64,000 nt of DNA from Agrobacterium sp. RAC06 (GTDB lineage: Bacteria > Pseudomonadota > Alphaproteobacteria > Rhizobiales > Rhizobiaceae), in contig NZ_CP016499.1 of NCBI RefSeq assembly GCF_001713475.1, positions 2,418,001 to 2,482,000 of the forward strand, written 5' to 3'. How positions within the stretch are numbered: position 1 is the first letter of the stretch; every line of letters begins with the position of its first letter. Positions 7,552-16,965 of the stretch are shown one piece after another. The notes under the pieces were generated by a model. It was not told where the DNA came from, did no database searches, and worked only from the letters and a program-made list of their open reading frames with translations. The position numbers and the translations under genes are program-made.

Positions 7552-9180
7552 ATGCAATCCATCATCGACACGCTGACGAGCACGGTCGCCGCCACCCATG
7601 CCGAAGACCTGCGCGCCGCCTTTGCCGCCGATCCTGAGCGCTTCAGCCGGTTTTCCGCTTCGCTCGACGACCTCATGATGGATTACTCCAAATGCGCCGT
7701 AAACGACGAGGTGCTCGATCAGCTCGAGCAGCTGCTGGTGACGGCCGGGGTCGCCGAAAAGCGCGACGAGATGTTCTCGGGCGCATCGATCAATTTCACC
7801 GAGGGGCGCGCCGTTCTCCACACGGCGCTGCGCAACCGCTCCAACCGTCCCGTCATGGTCGATGGGCGCGATGTCATGCCTGATGTGAACGGCGTGCTCG
7901 ACGCCATGGGCAAGTTCGCCGATGGCATCCGCTCCGGCGAGATGAAGGGTGCCACCGGCAAGGCGATCACGGACGTCGTCAATATCGGTATCGGCGGCTC
8001 GGATCTCGGGCCTGTCATGGCGACGCTTGCGCTCTCGCCCTTCCATGACGGCCCGCGCCTGCATTTCGTCTCCAATATCGACGGCGCGCATATTGCCGAC
8101 ACGCTGAAGACGCTTGCACCCGAGACCACGCTCTTCATCGTGGCGTCGAAGACCTTCACCACCATCGAGACGATGACGAATGCCCAGACGGCGCGCGCCT
8201 TCATCGCCGATGCACTCGGGGAAGCGGCTGTCGGTCATCATTTCTGCGCCGTTTCGACTGCGCTCGACAAGGTCGCGGCCTTCGGCATCGATGCATCCCG
8301 TGTCTTCGGTTTCTGGGACTGGGTCGGCGGGCGTTATTCCATCTGGTCGGCCATCGGCCTGCCGCTAATGATCGCGATCGGGCCCGACAATTTCGGCGAT
8401 TTCCTTGCCGGCGGCCATGCCATGGACGAGCATTTCCGCAACGCCCCCTTCCGTGCGAACCTGCCGATGCTGCTCGGCGCGCTCGGCGTCTATCATCGCA
8501 ACGTGCTGAACTATGCGACGCGGGCGATCCTGCCCTATGACCAGCGGCTGTCACGCTTCCCGGCCTATCTGCAGCAGTTGGACATGGAATCGAACGGCAA
8601 GAGCGTCACCATCGACGGAAAGCCGGTCCAGGGCGCGTCGGGGCCTGTCGTCTGGGGCGAACCCGGCACCAATGGCCAGCATGCCTTCTACCAGCTCATC
8701 CACCAGGGCACGAGCGTCATCCCGGCCGAATTCCTGATCGCCGCCAACGGCTTCGAGCCGGAATTGCGCCACCAGCACGAACTCTTGATCGCCAATTGCC
8801 TGGCACAGTCGGAAGCCCTGATGAAGGGCCGCACGCTCACTGAGGCCAAGAGCCAGTTGACCGCCAAGGGTGTTGCCAGCGAAGAAGCCGACTTCCTCGC
8901 CCCGCACCGCGTCTTCTCCGGCAATCGCCCGTCGATCACCTTCGTCTACGAGCAACTGACCCCCTTCACGCTGGGCCGCCTTATCGCGCTCTACGAACAC
9001 CGCGTCTTCGTCGAAGGCGTCGTCTTCCGCATCAACTCATTTGACCAATGGGGCGTGGAGCTCGGCAAGGAGCTGGCAACGGGTCTGCTGCCGGTAGTGC
9101 AGGGCAAGGTCGCCGCGACCGGGCATGACAGCTCGACGGTTGGGCTGGTCTCGGCGCTGGCGGAGCGGAAGATGGGGTGA
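7552..9180 (+). CDS. pgi: Glucose-6-phosphate isomerase
   Basis: Interconverts glucose-6-phosphate and fructose-6-phosphate in the cytoplasm. The 542-residue protein carries the phosphosugar-binding [12 protein letters not shown] motif, the [15 protein letters not shown] stretch, the [18 protein letters not shown] signature region and the C-terminal QWGVELGK signature. Length is that of the proteobacterial long form. It lies between fadD and a divergently read cluster with fructokinase; a LacI-type palindrome upstream suggests sugar control. With the Entner-Doudoroff and pentose phosphate routes usual in rhizobia, Pgi recycles fructose-6-phosphate made by the nearby fructokinase. Confidence 0.97.
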   Translation: MQSIIDTLTSTVAATHAEDLRAAFAADPERFSRFSASLDDLMMDYSKCAVNDEVLDQLEQLLVTAGVAEKRDEMFSGASINFTEGRAVLHTALRNRSNRPVMVDGRDVMPDVNGVLDAMGKFADGIRSGEMKGATGKAITDVVNIGIGGSDLGPVMATLALSPFHDGPRLHFVSNIDGAHIADTLKTLAPETTLFIVASKTFTTIETMTNAQTARAFIADALGEAAVGHHFCAVSTALDKVAAFGIDASRVFGFWDWVGGRYSIWSAIGLPLMIAIGPDNFGDFLAGGHAMDEHFRNAPFRANLPMLLGALGVYHRNVLNYATRAILPYDQRLSRFPAYLQQLDMESNGKSVTIDGKPVQGASGPVVWGEPGTNGQHAFYQLIHQGTSVIPAEFLIAANGFEPELRHQHELLIANCLAQSEALMKGRTLTEAKSQLTAKGVASEEADFLAPHRVFSGNRPSITFVYEQLTPFTLGRLIALYEHRVFVEGVVFRINSFDQWGVELGKELATGLLPVVQGKVAATGHDSSTVGLVSALAERKMG

Positions 9181-9283
9181 GGAGACGGGGGATCGAGGTA
9201 TTGCCTGTAACAGGCTGCTCTTTGATCCTCAGTTTCGCGGAGAGATTTCGGCCATCGTGCCTCGAACCACGATTACCGTGGCC

Positions 9284-9703
9284 TTAACCTCCGCTTCCTG
9301 AAGCTTGAACGCGCTTTCGGAAAGTTGCGGCTATCGTCTGAGCGCTAGCGCCTCCTCCGACAATTAGCAGCACCTGAAGCTCGTCCTGATCTCGGATCAG
9401 CGCAATTTTCATTGACTTTTTCTGACCTCCGTTCTTCCAAACGCCAGTGCCCAGTGCAGAAGGCAACTCGGCTGCCGTACGTTTAGGAACAGGTACGGCC
9501 GCTGCATACCAGTCGTTGTTGGCAATGACTTTCAGCCCATCTCCAACCCGGGTGATGGTGAGCGAGCACTTGCGACATTCACCGGCGCTGGACTTCATTT
9601 GGCGCCAGGTCCCTTCGAATTCTCCGGCTTTTGCAGAAGCGACACCTGCAGCTGCGATTAAAACCGCAAAGCACAATGACTTAAACTTCGAATAAAGGTT
9701 CAT
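9284..9703 (-). CDS. Hypothetical secreted protein with CxxC
   Basis: A 139-residue protein that I cannot name. A signal peptide is clear (residues 1-27, hydrophobic FAVLIAAAGVASAKAG). The mature part starts EFEGTW, reminiscent of small lipocalin/calycin-like beta proteins, and has a CRKC pair that could form a disulfide or bind metal. The start at 9703 is supported by GGAGG 6 bases upstream. Base composition is less GC-rich than its neighbours, and a roughly 230-bp gene-poor stretch follows toward fructokinase, so recent acquisition is possible. Confidence 0.65.
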   Translation of the reverse strand: MNLYSKFKSLCFAVLIAAAGVASAKAGEFEGTWRQMKSSAGECRKCSLTITRVGDGLKVIANNDWYAAAVPVPKRTAAELPSALGTGVWKNGGQKKSMKIALIRDQDELQVLLIVGGGASAQTIAATFRKRVQASGSGG

Positions 9704-9939
9704 TTCCCGCCTCCAACAGTCAAACACAATCTATGGTGGAGACGTTGCCCGGGACTTAATTTTTCAGACTGTATTTTACTGTTCGGAACGGAGTGACCTG
9801 CGCGTCTGCTAGTTCTCGCGGACGGCGCCAACTTTACGTTGGTTCATGTAGAGATGCCCCCGGCATCGGCAGGCAGGATATACCCGCCCTTGCAAGACGC
9901 TACGCAAATCGTATGGCGATCCTTGCGGTCGCGTCCGTC

Positions 9940-10866
9940 TCAGAACCCAATCTCAGCCGCCGTCGGCGGATTGGCTCCTGCTCGCGACACAGTCACGGCC
10001 GCAGCCTTGGCGCCTACCGTCAGTGCCTCGCGCACAGCCTCTTCCGAGAGCTTTGCTACCGTCTCCTTGGTCAGCAATCCCTGACGCTTCAGGGAAGCCA
10101 AAATGCCGGCGTCAAACGTGTCGCCGGCGCCGACGGTGTCGACGACTTCGACCTTGTTCGAGGGCACCGAGACCTTGAAATTGGCGGTGTAGGCTGTCGC
10201 CCCTTCTGCACCCTTGGTCAGCACCACGAGCTTGGCGCCGCGCGTCAGCCAGTGGGCGGCACGTTCGTCCTGGCTGCCTGACAGATCGAACCAATCGAGG
10301 TCTTCGTCGGAGAATTTCAGGATGTCGGACATATCGGCCATGCGGGCGATGCGGGCCTGGTGAGCCGGTTTGTCCTTGATGAAGCCGGGGCGGATGTTCG
10401 GATCGAGCGAGATGACGCGGGTCTTGTGCTCGCGGGTCATCAGCGCCTCGTAGGTCGAGCCGCAGGGTTCCGGGATCAGGCTGATCGCGCCGAAATGCAG
10501 GGCCTCGCAGCTGTCATCGAGCGTGGGCAGATCAGCTTCGGTGATCATCCGGCCTGCCGTGTTTTCGTCATAGAAGGCGTAGGATGCCTGGCCGTTGGTC
10601 AGCTTGACGAGCGCGATCGTGCAGGGGCGCGAGAGCGTGGCGCAATAGCTGAAATCGACGCCCGAAGATTTCAGCGTGTCGCGCAGAATGTCGCCCAGCA
10701 TGTCGTCGGAGAGGCCGGTAAAGAAGCCTGTCTTGATGCCCAGACGGCCAAGCGCAATTGCCGTGTTGAAGATAGCGCCGCCGGCATAGGGCGCAAAGGC
10801 GCGCTCGCCGAGCGTGGTTTCGCGTGGCAACATGTCGATCAGCGCTTCGCCGCAACACAGGATCAT
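9940..10866 (-). CDS. frk: Fructokinase (PfkB family)
   Basis: Phosphorylates fructose to fructose-6-phosphate with ATP. The 308-residue PfkB protein has the N-terminal GEALIDMLP start, the GGAIFNTAIALGRLG block and the C-terminal PfkB signature DTVGAGDTFDAG with its catalytic Asp. The start at 10866 follows GGGAGGT; an in-frame codon at 10893 would add nine unlike residues. A LacI-type operator lies 20 bp upstream, so it probably has its own promoter although pyrE is just upstream on the same strand. The fructose transporter is 8 kb away. Another hexose or mannose as substrate cannot be excluded. Confidence 0.9.
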   Translation of the reverse strand: MILCCGEALIDMLPRETTLGERAFAPYAGGAIFNTAIALGRLGIKTGFFTGLSDDMLGDILRDTLKSSGVDFSYCATLSRPCTIALVKLTNGQASYAFYDENTAGRMITEADLPTLDDSCEALHFGAISLIPEPCGSTYEALMTREHKTRVISLDPNIRPGFIKDKPAHQARIARMADMSDILKFSDEDLDWFDLSGSQDERAAHWLTRGAKLVVLTKGAEGATAYTANFKVSVPSNKVEVVDTVGAGDTFDAGILASLKRQGLLTKETVAKLSEEAVREALTVGAKAAAVTVSRAGANPPTAAEIGF

Positions 10867-10886
10867 CTCGACCTCCCAAGGATTCC

Positions 10887-10904
10887 GTTTCAATCGATTT
10901 AAAC
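10887..10904. promoter_or_regulatory. LacI-family operator before fructokinase
   Basis: In the gene direction this reads GTTTAAATCGATTGAAAC, an 18-bp palindrome with 8 of 9 arm positions matched and a central CG, the usual shape of LacI-family sites. It lies between pyrE and frk and resembles the site at 7444-7461. Confidence 0.6.
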
Positions 10905-10944
10905 GAAGCCGCTCTTATTTTCCAGTGCGACTTTGGGCATTCGC

Positions 10945-11637
10945 TCAGGCGAGTGACGAAATCCCACCATTGCGACCCGACCATTCGAGCGGGGCATCGA
11001 GGAAGGCCTCGACCTCCGACAGCGTCTTCTCGTCGAACAGCTTCTGGTCGCGGGCAACGGCCAGGACATTGCGCCAGGTGGCGATGTAGTGGAGCTTCAC
11101 CTTGCCATCATCGAAGCGCTCCAGAGCCTCGGGGAAGATGCCGTAGAAGAAGAGCGCGATGCCGTGATCGACCACGCCGCCGGCAGCCCTGATGGCATCG
11201 ATGAATTTGAACATGCTGCCGCCGGCCGTCGTCAGGTCCTCGATCACGAGAACGCGCGACCCTTCCGGCATGTGGCCCTCGATCTGTGCGTTGCGGCCGT
11301 GGCCCTTGGGAGCCTTGCGGACATAGATCATCGGCAGGCCGAGACGGTCTGCGAGAAGTGCGGCGAAGGGAATGCCCGCCGTCTCGCCACCGGCGATGCA
11401 GTCGAACTGCTCGAAGCCGGCATTACGCATGAGCGTCGCTGCGGCAAAATCCATGACACTGGAGCGCACGCGCGGATAGGAGAGGAGCTTGCGGCAATCG
11501 ATATAGACAGGGCTCTTCATGCCCGAGGAAAGCTTGTAGGGCTCGGCCGCATTGAAATGTACCGCCTTGATCTCCCAGAGCATCTTCGCCACGAGTTCAG
11601 CCATCACGGCGGGATCGGTGAAGGGGGTCTGGATCAT
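10945..11637 (-). CDS. pyrE: Orotate phosphoribosyltransferase
   Basis: Joins orotate and PRPP to form orotidine-5'-phosphate in pyrimidine synthesis. The 230-residue protein has the PRTase PRPP-binding loop [14 protein letters not shown], the [14 protein letters not shown] lysine-rich lid, and the N-terminal [14 protein letters not shown] substrate segment. The start at 11637 has AGGAG 8 bases before it; an upstream in-frame start at 11670 is less likely. It belongs functionally with pyrC just upstream on the same strand; a small DUF3096 gene on the opposite strand and a terminator separate them. Confidence 0.96.
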   Translation of the reverse strand: MIQTPFTDPAVMAELVAKMLWEIKAVHFNAAEPYKLSSGMKSPVYIDCRKLLSYPRVRSSVMDFAAATLMRNAGFEQFDCIAGGETAGIPFAALLADRLGLPMIYVRKAPKGHGRNAQIEGHMPEGSRVLVIEDLTTAGGSMFKFIDAIRAAGGVVDHGIALFFYGIFPEALERFDDGKVKLHYIATWRNVLAVARDQKLFDEKTLSEVEAFLDAPLEWSGRNGGISSLA

Positions 11638-11766
11638 CGGGCGCTCCTGTCTTTCTGGTTTCTTCGGCAATAGCAGCTAGCCGGGCGACCCGCCAGATGG
11701 GCGCGGCAGGGAACAATCAGCCTCGACAGATCTTTACGGCTCACCATCCACGAAGGACAAATCTCC

Positions 11767-11922
11767 ATGGACAACATGCTCGTCATTCAGCCGCTCATCG
11801 CTCTCATCGCCGGCATTCTCATTCTCATCATGCCGCGCCTTTTGAACTATGTGGTCGCGATCTATCTTATCGTGATCGGCGTGCTTGGCCTCTGGCCGCA
11901 GCTCGGCTCGCTCGGAACCTGA
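11767..11922 (+). CDS. DUF3096 small membrane protein
   Basis: A 51-residue protein, starting MDNMLVIQPLIALIAG and ending LWPQLGSLGT. It is almost entirely hydrophobic and forms two short membrane helices (about residues 6-22 and 27-43) around an MPRLLNY turn, the typical DUF3096 pattern. AAGGA lies 8 bases before the ATG. It is on the opposite strand to pyrE and pyrC and ends at a bidirectional terminator. Function is unknown; members are often stress-associated membrane peptides. Confidence 0.85.
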   Translation: MDNMLVIQPLIALIAGILILIMPRLLNYVVAIYLIVIGVLGLWPQLGSLGT

Positions 11923-11954
11923 CGCAGGCTGTTTCAGCCCCTCCACGCCTTCAA

Positions 11955-11987
11955 AAAAATGCCTCGCGTTATCAGCGAGGCATTTTT
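11955..11987. terminator. Bidirectional terminator between DUF3096 gene and pyrC
   Basis: AAAAATGCCTCGC (11955-11967) pairs perfectly with GCGAGGCATTTTT (11975-11987) around a 7-base loop. A-run and T-run flanks make it functional in both directions. It serves the convergent DUF3096 gene and pyrC. Confidence 0.9.
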
Positions 11988-11991
11988 CGGT

Positions 11992-13029
11992 TCAGGCGAC
12001 ATCCCAGTGCAGCGGGAATTTCGGATTGAAGACCGTCACCGGCCCGGCGCCCGTGAAGATCTTGCCCGGAAACTCGACCGGCTCTGTGCGCTTCACCAGG
12101 GTAATGGTCTCTTCGTTTGCGGGCAGGCCATACCAGGCCGGTCCGTTCAGCGAGGTGAATGCCTCGAGCTTATCGAGCGCATTCTCCTGTTCGAAGACAT
12201 GGGCAAGGCAACTCATGGTGTTGATCGAGGTGTAGATGCCGGCGCAGCCGCAGGCGCATTCTTTCGACGGATCGACATGCGGCGCGCTGTCAGTACCGAG
12301 GAAGAACCTGGCATCGCCGGAGACGGCCGCCTTGCGCAGCGCCTGCCGATGGTTCTCGCGCTTGGCGACTGGGAGGCAGTAGTAATGCGGCTGGATACCG
12401 CCGACGAGAATGTCGTTGCGGTTGATGATCAGGTGATGGGTGGTGATGGAGCCGGCGAGGTTGCGGTCGGCGCTGCGGATATACTGGATGCCGTCTTCGG
12501 TGGTCACATGCTCCATCGTGACCTTCAGTTCCGGCAGGCGCTTGCGCAGCGGATCGAGAACCGTGTCGATAAAGACCTTTTCGCGGTCGAAGATGTCGAC
12601 TTCGGGCGTCGTCACCTCGCCATGGACGCAGAGCGGCAGCCCGACCTTTGCCATGCGCTCCAGCACGGGCATGGCCTTTTCCATGTCGCGTACGCCGCCA
12701 TGGGAGTTGGTCGTGGCACCGGCCGGGTAGAGCTTCACCGCCGTGATCAGGCCGGAGCGTTTGCCCTCTTCCACGTCATCGGGATTGGTGTGTTCCGTGA
12801 GATAGAGCGTCATCAACGGCTCGAAGCGGTCGCCCTGTGGCACCGCCTTCAGGATCCGCTCTCTATACGCACGCGCATCATCGGTCGTTACCACTGGCGG
12901 CACGAGGTTCGGCATGATGATGGCGCGGGCGAAGTGCCGGCTCGTGTCGCCGATCACGCCTTCCAGCATCGCACCGTCGCGCAGATGCAAATGCCAGTCG
13001 TCGGGGCGGCGGATGGTGAGGGATGACAT
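11992..13029 (-). CDS. pyrC: Dihydroorotase
   Basis: Zinc amidohydrolase closing carbamoyl-aspartate to dihydroorotate in pyrimidine synthesis. The 345-residue protein is the short E. coli-like class: N-terminal metal motif DWHLHLRDG, the CVHGEV and MEHVTT histidine ligands, and LGTDSAPH with the catalytic Asp. It is followed by a strong terminator. It lies downstream of a signalling operon with a 66-bp gap and probably has its own promoter. Confidence 0.96.
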   Translation of the reverse strand: MSSLTIRRPDDWHLHLRDGAMLEGVIGDTSRHFARAIIMPNLVPPVVTTDDARAYRERILKAVPQGDRFEPLMTLYLTEHTNPDDVEEGKRSGLITAVKLYPAGATTNSHGGVRDMEKAMPVLERMAKVGLPLCVHGEVTTPEVDIFDREKVFIDTVLDPLRKRLPELKVTMEHVTTEDGIQYIRSADRNLAGSITTHHLIINRNDILVGGIQPHYYCLPVAKRENHRQALRKAAVSGDARFFLGTDSAPHVDPSKECACGCAGIYTSINTMSCLAHVFEQENALDKLEAFTSLNGPAWYGLPANEETITLVKRTEPVEFPGKIFTGAGPVTVFNPKFPLHWDVA

Positions 13030-13095
13030 GGGGCGAGCCTCCGGCTTGACGAGAACTCGCCGCCCTTAGCATGTCCATCCCGCCGGATCAAAGGA

Positions 13096-14181
13096 TCAGG
13101 CGACCCGTTCGTTCGCTGATACAATCGTCTTTTCCGCTTCCTCCATCTGCTCACGGCGATCCTGCTCCATGATCGCCTGGATCCGCGGAAGCGCCCGCTC
13201 GAAGGCGGCCACACAATCCGGATCGAACTGGGTGCCAGCGCGGCCGAGGATATGCTCGACGGTGCGCTCAAAGCTCCAGGCCGGCTTGTAAGGGCGTTCC
13301 GTCGTAAGCGCGTCGAAGTTGTCGGCAACGCAGACGATGCGGCCGGAGATCGGGATCGCGGTCCCCACGAGACGGTTCGGGTAGCCCTGTCCATCCCAGC
13401 GCTCATGGTGGCTGGCGGCAATCTCCGAGGCAAGTTGCAGAAGCGAAGAACGGGAGCGCCCGAGAATGTCGCTGCCGATTTCTGCATGAGACTGCATCTG
13501 GCGATATTCGGCTTCCGTCAGACGCCCCTGCTTCAGAAGAACCGTATCGGGCATTGCGACCTTGCCGATATCGTGCATGGGCGCCGCCAGCCGGATGTCG
13601 TGGCAGACATGGCTCGGCAGACCCAGCTCGATCGCGATCGCCTCCGAATAAGCCGCGACACGCAATGTGTGGCGGGCCGTCTCCGGATCCTTGTACTCGG
13701 CAGCGAGGGTCAGGCGATGGATGATCTCCTGCTCGCGCTCGCGCAGTTCGCCCACGGCACGTTCGACCTCGCGGCGAAGCCACTCGGCCTGGTCGGCAAG
13801 CTGGCGACGCGCACGGGAAAGGCTGACGATATTCTGCACACGCGCCTGAAACTCGACCGGGTTCACCGGCTTGGTCAGGAAATCGATCGCACCGGCATTG
13901 AGAGCCGCCATGCGGGTCGTCATGTCCTTATCGGCGGTGACGAAGATCACCGGGACGTTGGCATATTTCTCGAAACGGACGATCTCCGTATAGAGCTCCA
14001 CCCCGTTATACACCGGCATCTGGTAATCGATGATGGCAATGTCGAAATCGAGCTCCGGCAGGGCTGACAGCACGGAATCGGGGCTCGCAAAAGGCAAGGC
14101 TTCGCAGTGATCGAGCTTACCGACGAGCTTCGTCAGGAGCTTCAGATTGGTGCTGTTGTCGTCCACCAACAAAATACGCAT
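13096..14181 (-). CDS. Response regulator with HD-GYP phosphodiesterase domain
   Basis: Predicted phosphorylation-controlled c-di-GMP phosphodiesterase. Residues 1-120 are a receiver domain (LLVDDN, phospho-acceptor Asp52, TKP with Lys104). A short coil follows (about 121-155), then an HD-GYP domain with MHDIGK (His203-Asp204), the SHAEIG and SHHERWDGQGYP motifs (GYP at 266-268), and the VADNFDALTTERPYK block. All expected metal ligands appear present, so it should be active. It is the last gene of a four-gene operon, 17 bp after the hybrid kinase, and would be the c-di-GMP output of that phosphorelay. Confidence 0.93.
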   Translation of the reverse strand: MRILLVDDNSTNLKLLTKLVGKLDHCEALPFASPDSVLSALPELDFDIAIIDYQMPVYNGVELYTEIVRFEKYANVPVIFVTADKDMTTRMAALNAGAIDFLTKPVNPVEFQARVQNIVSLSRARRQLADQAEWLRREVERAVGELREREQEIIHRLTLAAEYKDPETARHTLRVAAYSEAIAIELGLPSHVCHDIRLAAPMHDIGKVAMPDTVLLKQGRLTEAEYRQMQSHAEIGSDILGRSRSSLLQLASEIAASHHERWDGQGYPNRLVGTAIPISGRIVCVADNFDALTTERPYKPAWSFERTVEHILGRAGTQFDPDCVAAFERALPRIQAIMEQDRREQMEEAEKTIVSANERVA

Positions 14182-14198
14182 GAACGCCTCCGTGCTTC

Positions 14199-16457
14199 TC
14201 AGGCAACCAGTTTGAATTTCAGAGCGAGAATTTCCTCGCCCAGCATTTCGATATCCGCGGCAACCGGTCTCTGGCTGCGCAGCGCGTGGGCCTTTACGGC
14301 CAGATCATTGAGCCCGACATTCGAGGCTGCGCCCTTGATGGTGTGCAGGACACGGTCGATTTTCTCAGGGTCGTTGCGGCGAAGGGCCTCGTTCAGCTCA
14401 TCGAGCAGACTGGTCGCATCGTCGAAGAAGGATTCCACCAGCTCCTGGAACACCTCTTCGCCCAAGGCATCCACCAGTTCGGCGTGACGCGCTTCGTCCA
14501 GCCCCTCGATGCCGAGGGCGGGCATGTGAAGCGGGATCTCGGCAAAATCCAGTTCAGGCAATTCAAGCTTCTGCGGGGCCGTCGTCGTGGCCGCTGCCGG
14601 CGCACTTTCGCGTGCGGAAGACGTCGTGTGGGCAATCATTTTCTTCAATCTCTCAAGTGTCACTGGCTTGGATTCAAATCCCTGCATGCCCGCATCAAGG
14701 CAACGGCGTCGATCGTCGTCAGAAGCGTTTGCGGTCATGGCGATGATCGGCACATCGGCAGAGGGGCCGCGCTCGGCAATGATGCGCTTCGTTGCCTCGA
14801 TGCCGTCCATGACAGGCATCTGCATGTCCATGAGGATCAAATCGAAGCGCTGCTCTCGAGAAATGGACACGGCTTCAGCACCGTCATTGGCAATCTCGAC
14901 ATCCTGGCCCAGGCGCGCCAGGAAACGGGTGGCGACAATCTGGTTCACCTTGTTGTCTTCGACCAACAGGATGCGGCATCGCGGCAACGTCTCTTCGGCG
15001 ACGACCTGAGCGGCGAGACCGTTCGCTTCTTCGCGGGTTACCGGGACAACGCCCAGTTCGAACCAGAAGATCGAGCCGACACCGACCGTGCTGCTCATGC
15101 CGAGCTCGCCGCCCAGCTTCTCGACGATCTGCTTGCAGATGGTGAGGCCGAGACCGGTGCCGCCATAGCGACGGCTGATCGAGGCATCGACCTGGGAAAA
15201 GGGCTTGAACAGCTTGTCGAGGCCAGCCTCATCGATGCCGATGCCCGTATCTTCCACCTCGAAGCGGATCATCAGCTTGCCTTCGCGGTAGAAGTCGCGC
15301 AGGCGCAGCGTCACCGTGCCGTGATGGGTGAACTTGACGGCATTCGACAGGAGGTTGAGGAGAACCTGGCGCAGACGCGTCGGGTCGGTCTTGACGTAGA
15401 GCGCCTGCAGGGAATCCGGCAGGTCGAGGATCACCGTGTTCTCGTGATCGTCGGCGCGGCCGCGGATGATGCTGACCGTGCTTTCAGCGAGCGCGCAGAC
15501 GTCGAAGGCACGCTCCTCCAGCTCGAGCTTGCCGTGCTCGATCTTGGAGAAGTCGAGGATCTCGTTGATGATCTCGAGTAGGGCCTCGCCAGACGAGCGG
15601 ATGGTTTTGACGCTCTGGATCGTGTCGTCAGGCAGTTCCGAAAGCTCGAGCAGTTCCGACATGCCGAGGATCGCATTCAGCGGCGTACGGATCTCGTGGC
15701 CCATGGTGGCCATGAATTGCGACTTCGCGCGGTTGCCGGCGTCAGCCGCTTCATAAGCCTCACTCAATTGAGTTGCCATGACCTGCAATTCATGGCTCGA
15801 CTGCCGGACCGAGCGAAGCTGTCGATTGAGCGTAATGACGAGGAAGACCACCGACACCATCAGCAGGCTCAGCATGACGGTGGAGGTTCGCTCCAGGCTG
15901 AGGATCGTTGATCGGCTATCGGCGCGCTCGTGGCTGACACGGGTATTGGTGTAAAGCAGGAAATCCTCTGCCACGCGGCCCATGGAAACCAGTGCAGTGT
16001 CGAGTTCCTGCAGCTGCCCGGAGGTCGGAGTTATCCCGTCCGCATAGTCATCAAAGATCGGCTGGACCTTGCGGACACCTTCCGTCACGGCGGCGATGTA
16101 GCCGCGAATAAGCTCGTCGCCGGAGAAGTAGGTCCCGAACTTCGCTTGATCGAGGATCGAGACGCGGGAATAGAGGATGTCGTAGCGCAGGGACAGATCG
16201 TCGAGCAGTTGCGGATCCTGTGGATCGGCTTTCGCGCTGCTCAGGCTATGACTGAACTGTCGTACTTCGCGGTCCAGTTGATAGACCGACCAGAGCGAAT
16301 TTTCGCGGACGCCATCCTCCATGATCCGGTATTGGCGCGCGATATCGACAAAGAGAACCAGAAGCACGATCAAAAGCACCGCAGACACGGTCTGCAGAAC
16401 GAAGGCAACAGTGCCTCCGCCTGCAAATTTCCGGGCTTTGGCGCCTGTCAGTGTCAC
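14199..16457 (-). CDS. Hybrid sensor histidine kinase with receiver and Hpt domains
   Basis: 752 residues. TM1 is about 17-38, a helical periplasmic sensor about 39-192, and TM2 about 193-211. A coiled linker leads to HisKA with MGHEIRTPLN (His254). The HATPase has N-box LSNAVKF (about 370), VEDTGIGI and YGGTGLGL. The receiver spans about 494-610 (VEDNKVNQ, phospho-Asp544), and the C-terminal Hpt has HTIKGAASNVG (His705). A complete His-Asp-His relay is therefore within one protein, ready to phosphorylate the receiver proteins on either side. It overlaps the periplasmic protein gene by 4 bases, implying translational coupling and a shared sensory role. Confidence 0.94.
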   Translation of the reverse strand: MTLTGAKARKFAGGGTVAFVLQTVSAVLLIVLLVLFVDIARQYRIMEDGVRENSLWSVYQLDREVRQFSHSLSSAKADPQDPQLLDDLSLRYDILYSRVSILDQAKFGTYFSGDELIRGYIAAVTEGVRKVQPIFDDYADGITPTSGQLQELDTALVSMGRVAEDFLLYTNTRVSHERADSRSTILSLERTSTVMLSLLMVSVVFLVITLNRQLRSVRQSSHELQVMATQLSEAYEAADAGNRAKSQFMATMGHEIRTPLNAILGMSELLELSELPDDTIQSVKTIRSSGEALLEIINEILDFSKIEHGKLELEERAFDVCALAESTVSIIRGRADDHENTVILDLPDSLQALYVKTDPTRLRQVLLNLLSNAVKFTHHGTVTLRLRDFYREGKLMIRFEVEDTGIGIDEAGLDKLFKPFSQVDASISRRYGGTGLGLTICKQIVEKLGGELGMSSTVGVGSIFWFELGVVPVTREEANGLAAQVVAEETLPRCRILLVEDNKVNQIVATRFLARLGQDVEIANDGAEAVSISREQRFDLILMDMQMPVMDGIEATKRIIAERGPSADVPIIAMTANASDDDRRRCLDAGMQGFESKPVTLERLKKMIAHTTSSARESAPAAATTTAPQKLELPELDFAEIPLHMPALGIEGLDEARHAELVDALGEEVFQELVESFFDDATSLLDELNEALRRNDPEKIDRVLHTIKGAASNVGLNDLAVKAHALRSQRPVAADIEMLGEEILALKFKLVA

Positions 16458-16948
16458 TGGCCGACCTCGATTTCCTTGATCTGCCAGACAGACCGCGAGA
16501 AGTACTTCTCGTTGAACAGGTCTGCATTCAGATCGAATGGATAGACCAGCATGAGCGGGCCCTTGTCGCGGATCGACATCGGCTTGCCATCAATCTTGGT
16601 GGCGAGGATCGTGTCGAGCTTGGCATCTTCGGCCGGCACATCGGCGGCGTAGTCGTTCAGGGCGCGGACCTTCAAATTCGTGCCGGTCGCACCGACTGCA
16701 GCGAGGATTTCGCGCAGGAGCGGGCCTTCGAAGGTCACCCTGCCAGTTGTCCAGGGCGTTTCCATCTCGCCCTTGCGGCCTTTCAGCTTCTCCAGCATCG
16801 CCATGTCGAACTGAGCGGCGTCACCGGCGTTGGTATTGGAGATCTTGCCCGTCACGGTCAGCACGACCGGTCCGCTCGGCGCTTCCAGCGCCAGGGCGGC
16901 CGTTGCAGAGAGACCGATTGCAAGTATCGCAGCGATAATGCTTTTCAT
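16454..16948 (-). CDS. Periplasmic SUOX-fold (PruR-like) protein, probable sensor partner
   Basis: 164 residues with a clear signal peptide (1-20, ending ALALEA). The mature part has the pattern of the oxidoreductase molybdopterin-binding (SUOX/YedY) domain: VTFEGPLLREILAAVGA, ALNDYAADVP, RDKGPLMLVYP and the terminal WQIKEIEV. It contains no cysteine, so the Mo-ligating Cys of real enzymes is absent. From known biology, Agrobacterium PruR is a small periplasmic protein of this fold that binds a pterin and controls the c-di-GMP enzyme DcpA. The gene overlaps a sensor kinase here, so a ligand-binding co-receptor role is inferred. Ribosome site GGAGC lies about 6 bases upstream. Confidence 0.8.
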   Translation of the reverse strand: MKSIIAAILAIGLSATAALALEAPSGPVVLTVTGKISNTNAGDAAQFDMAMLEKLKGRKGEMETPWTTGRVTFEGPLLREILAAVGATGTNLKVRALNDYAADVPAEDAKLDTILATKIDGKPMSIRDKGPLMLVYPFDLNADLFNEKYFSRSVWQIKEIEVGQ

Positions 16949-16965
16949 GGTGCAGCTCCTTCCGA

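Noticed and set aside
14286..15581. 431-codon plus-strand frame inside the hybrid kinase gene
   Set aside because: It is the antisense shadow of a kinase whose domains are all recognisable; composition is that of a mirrored GC-rich frame.
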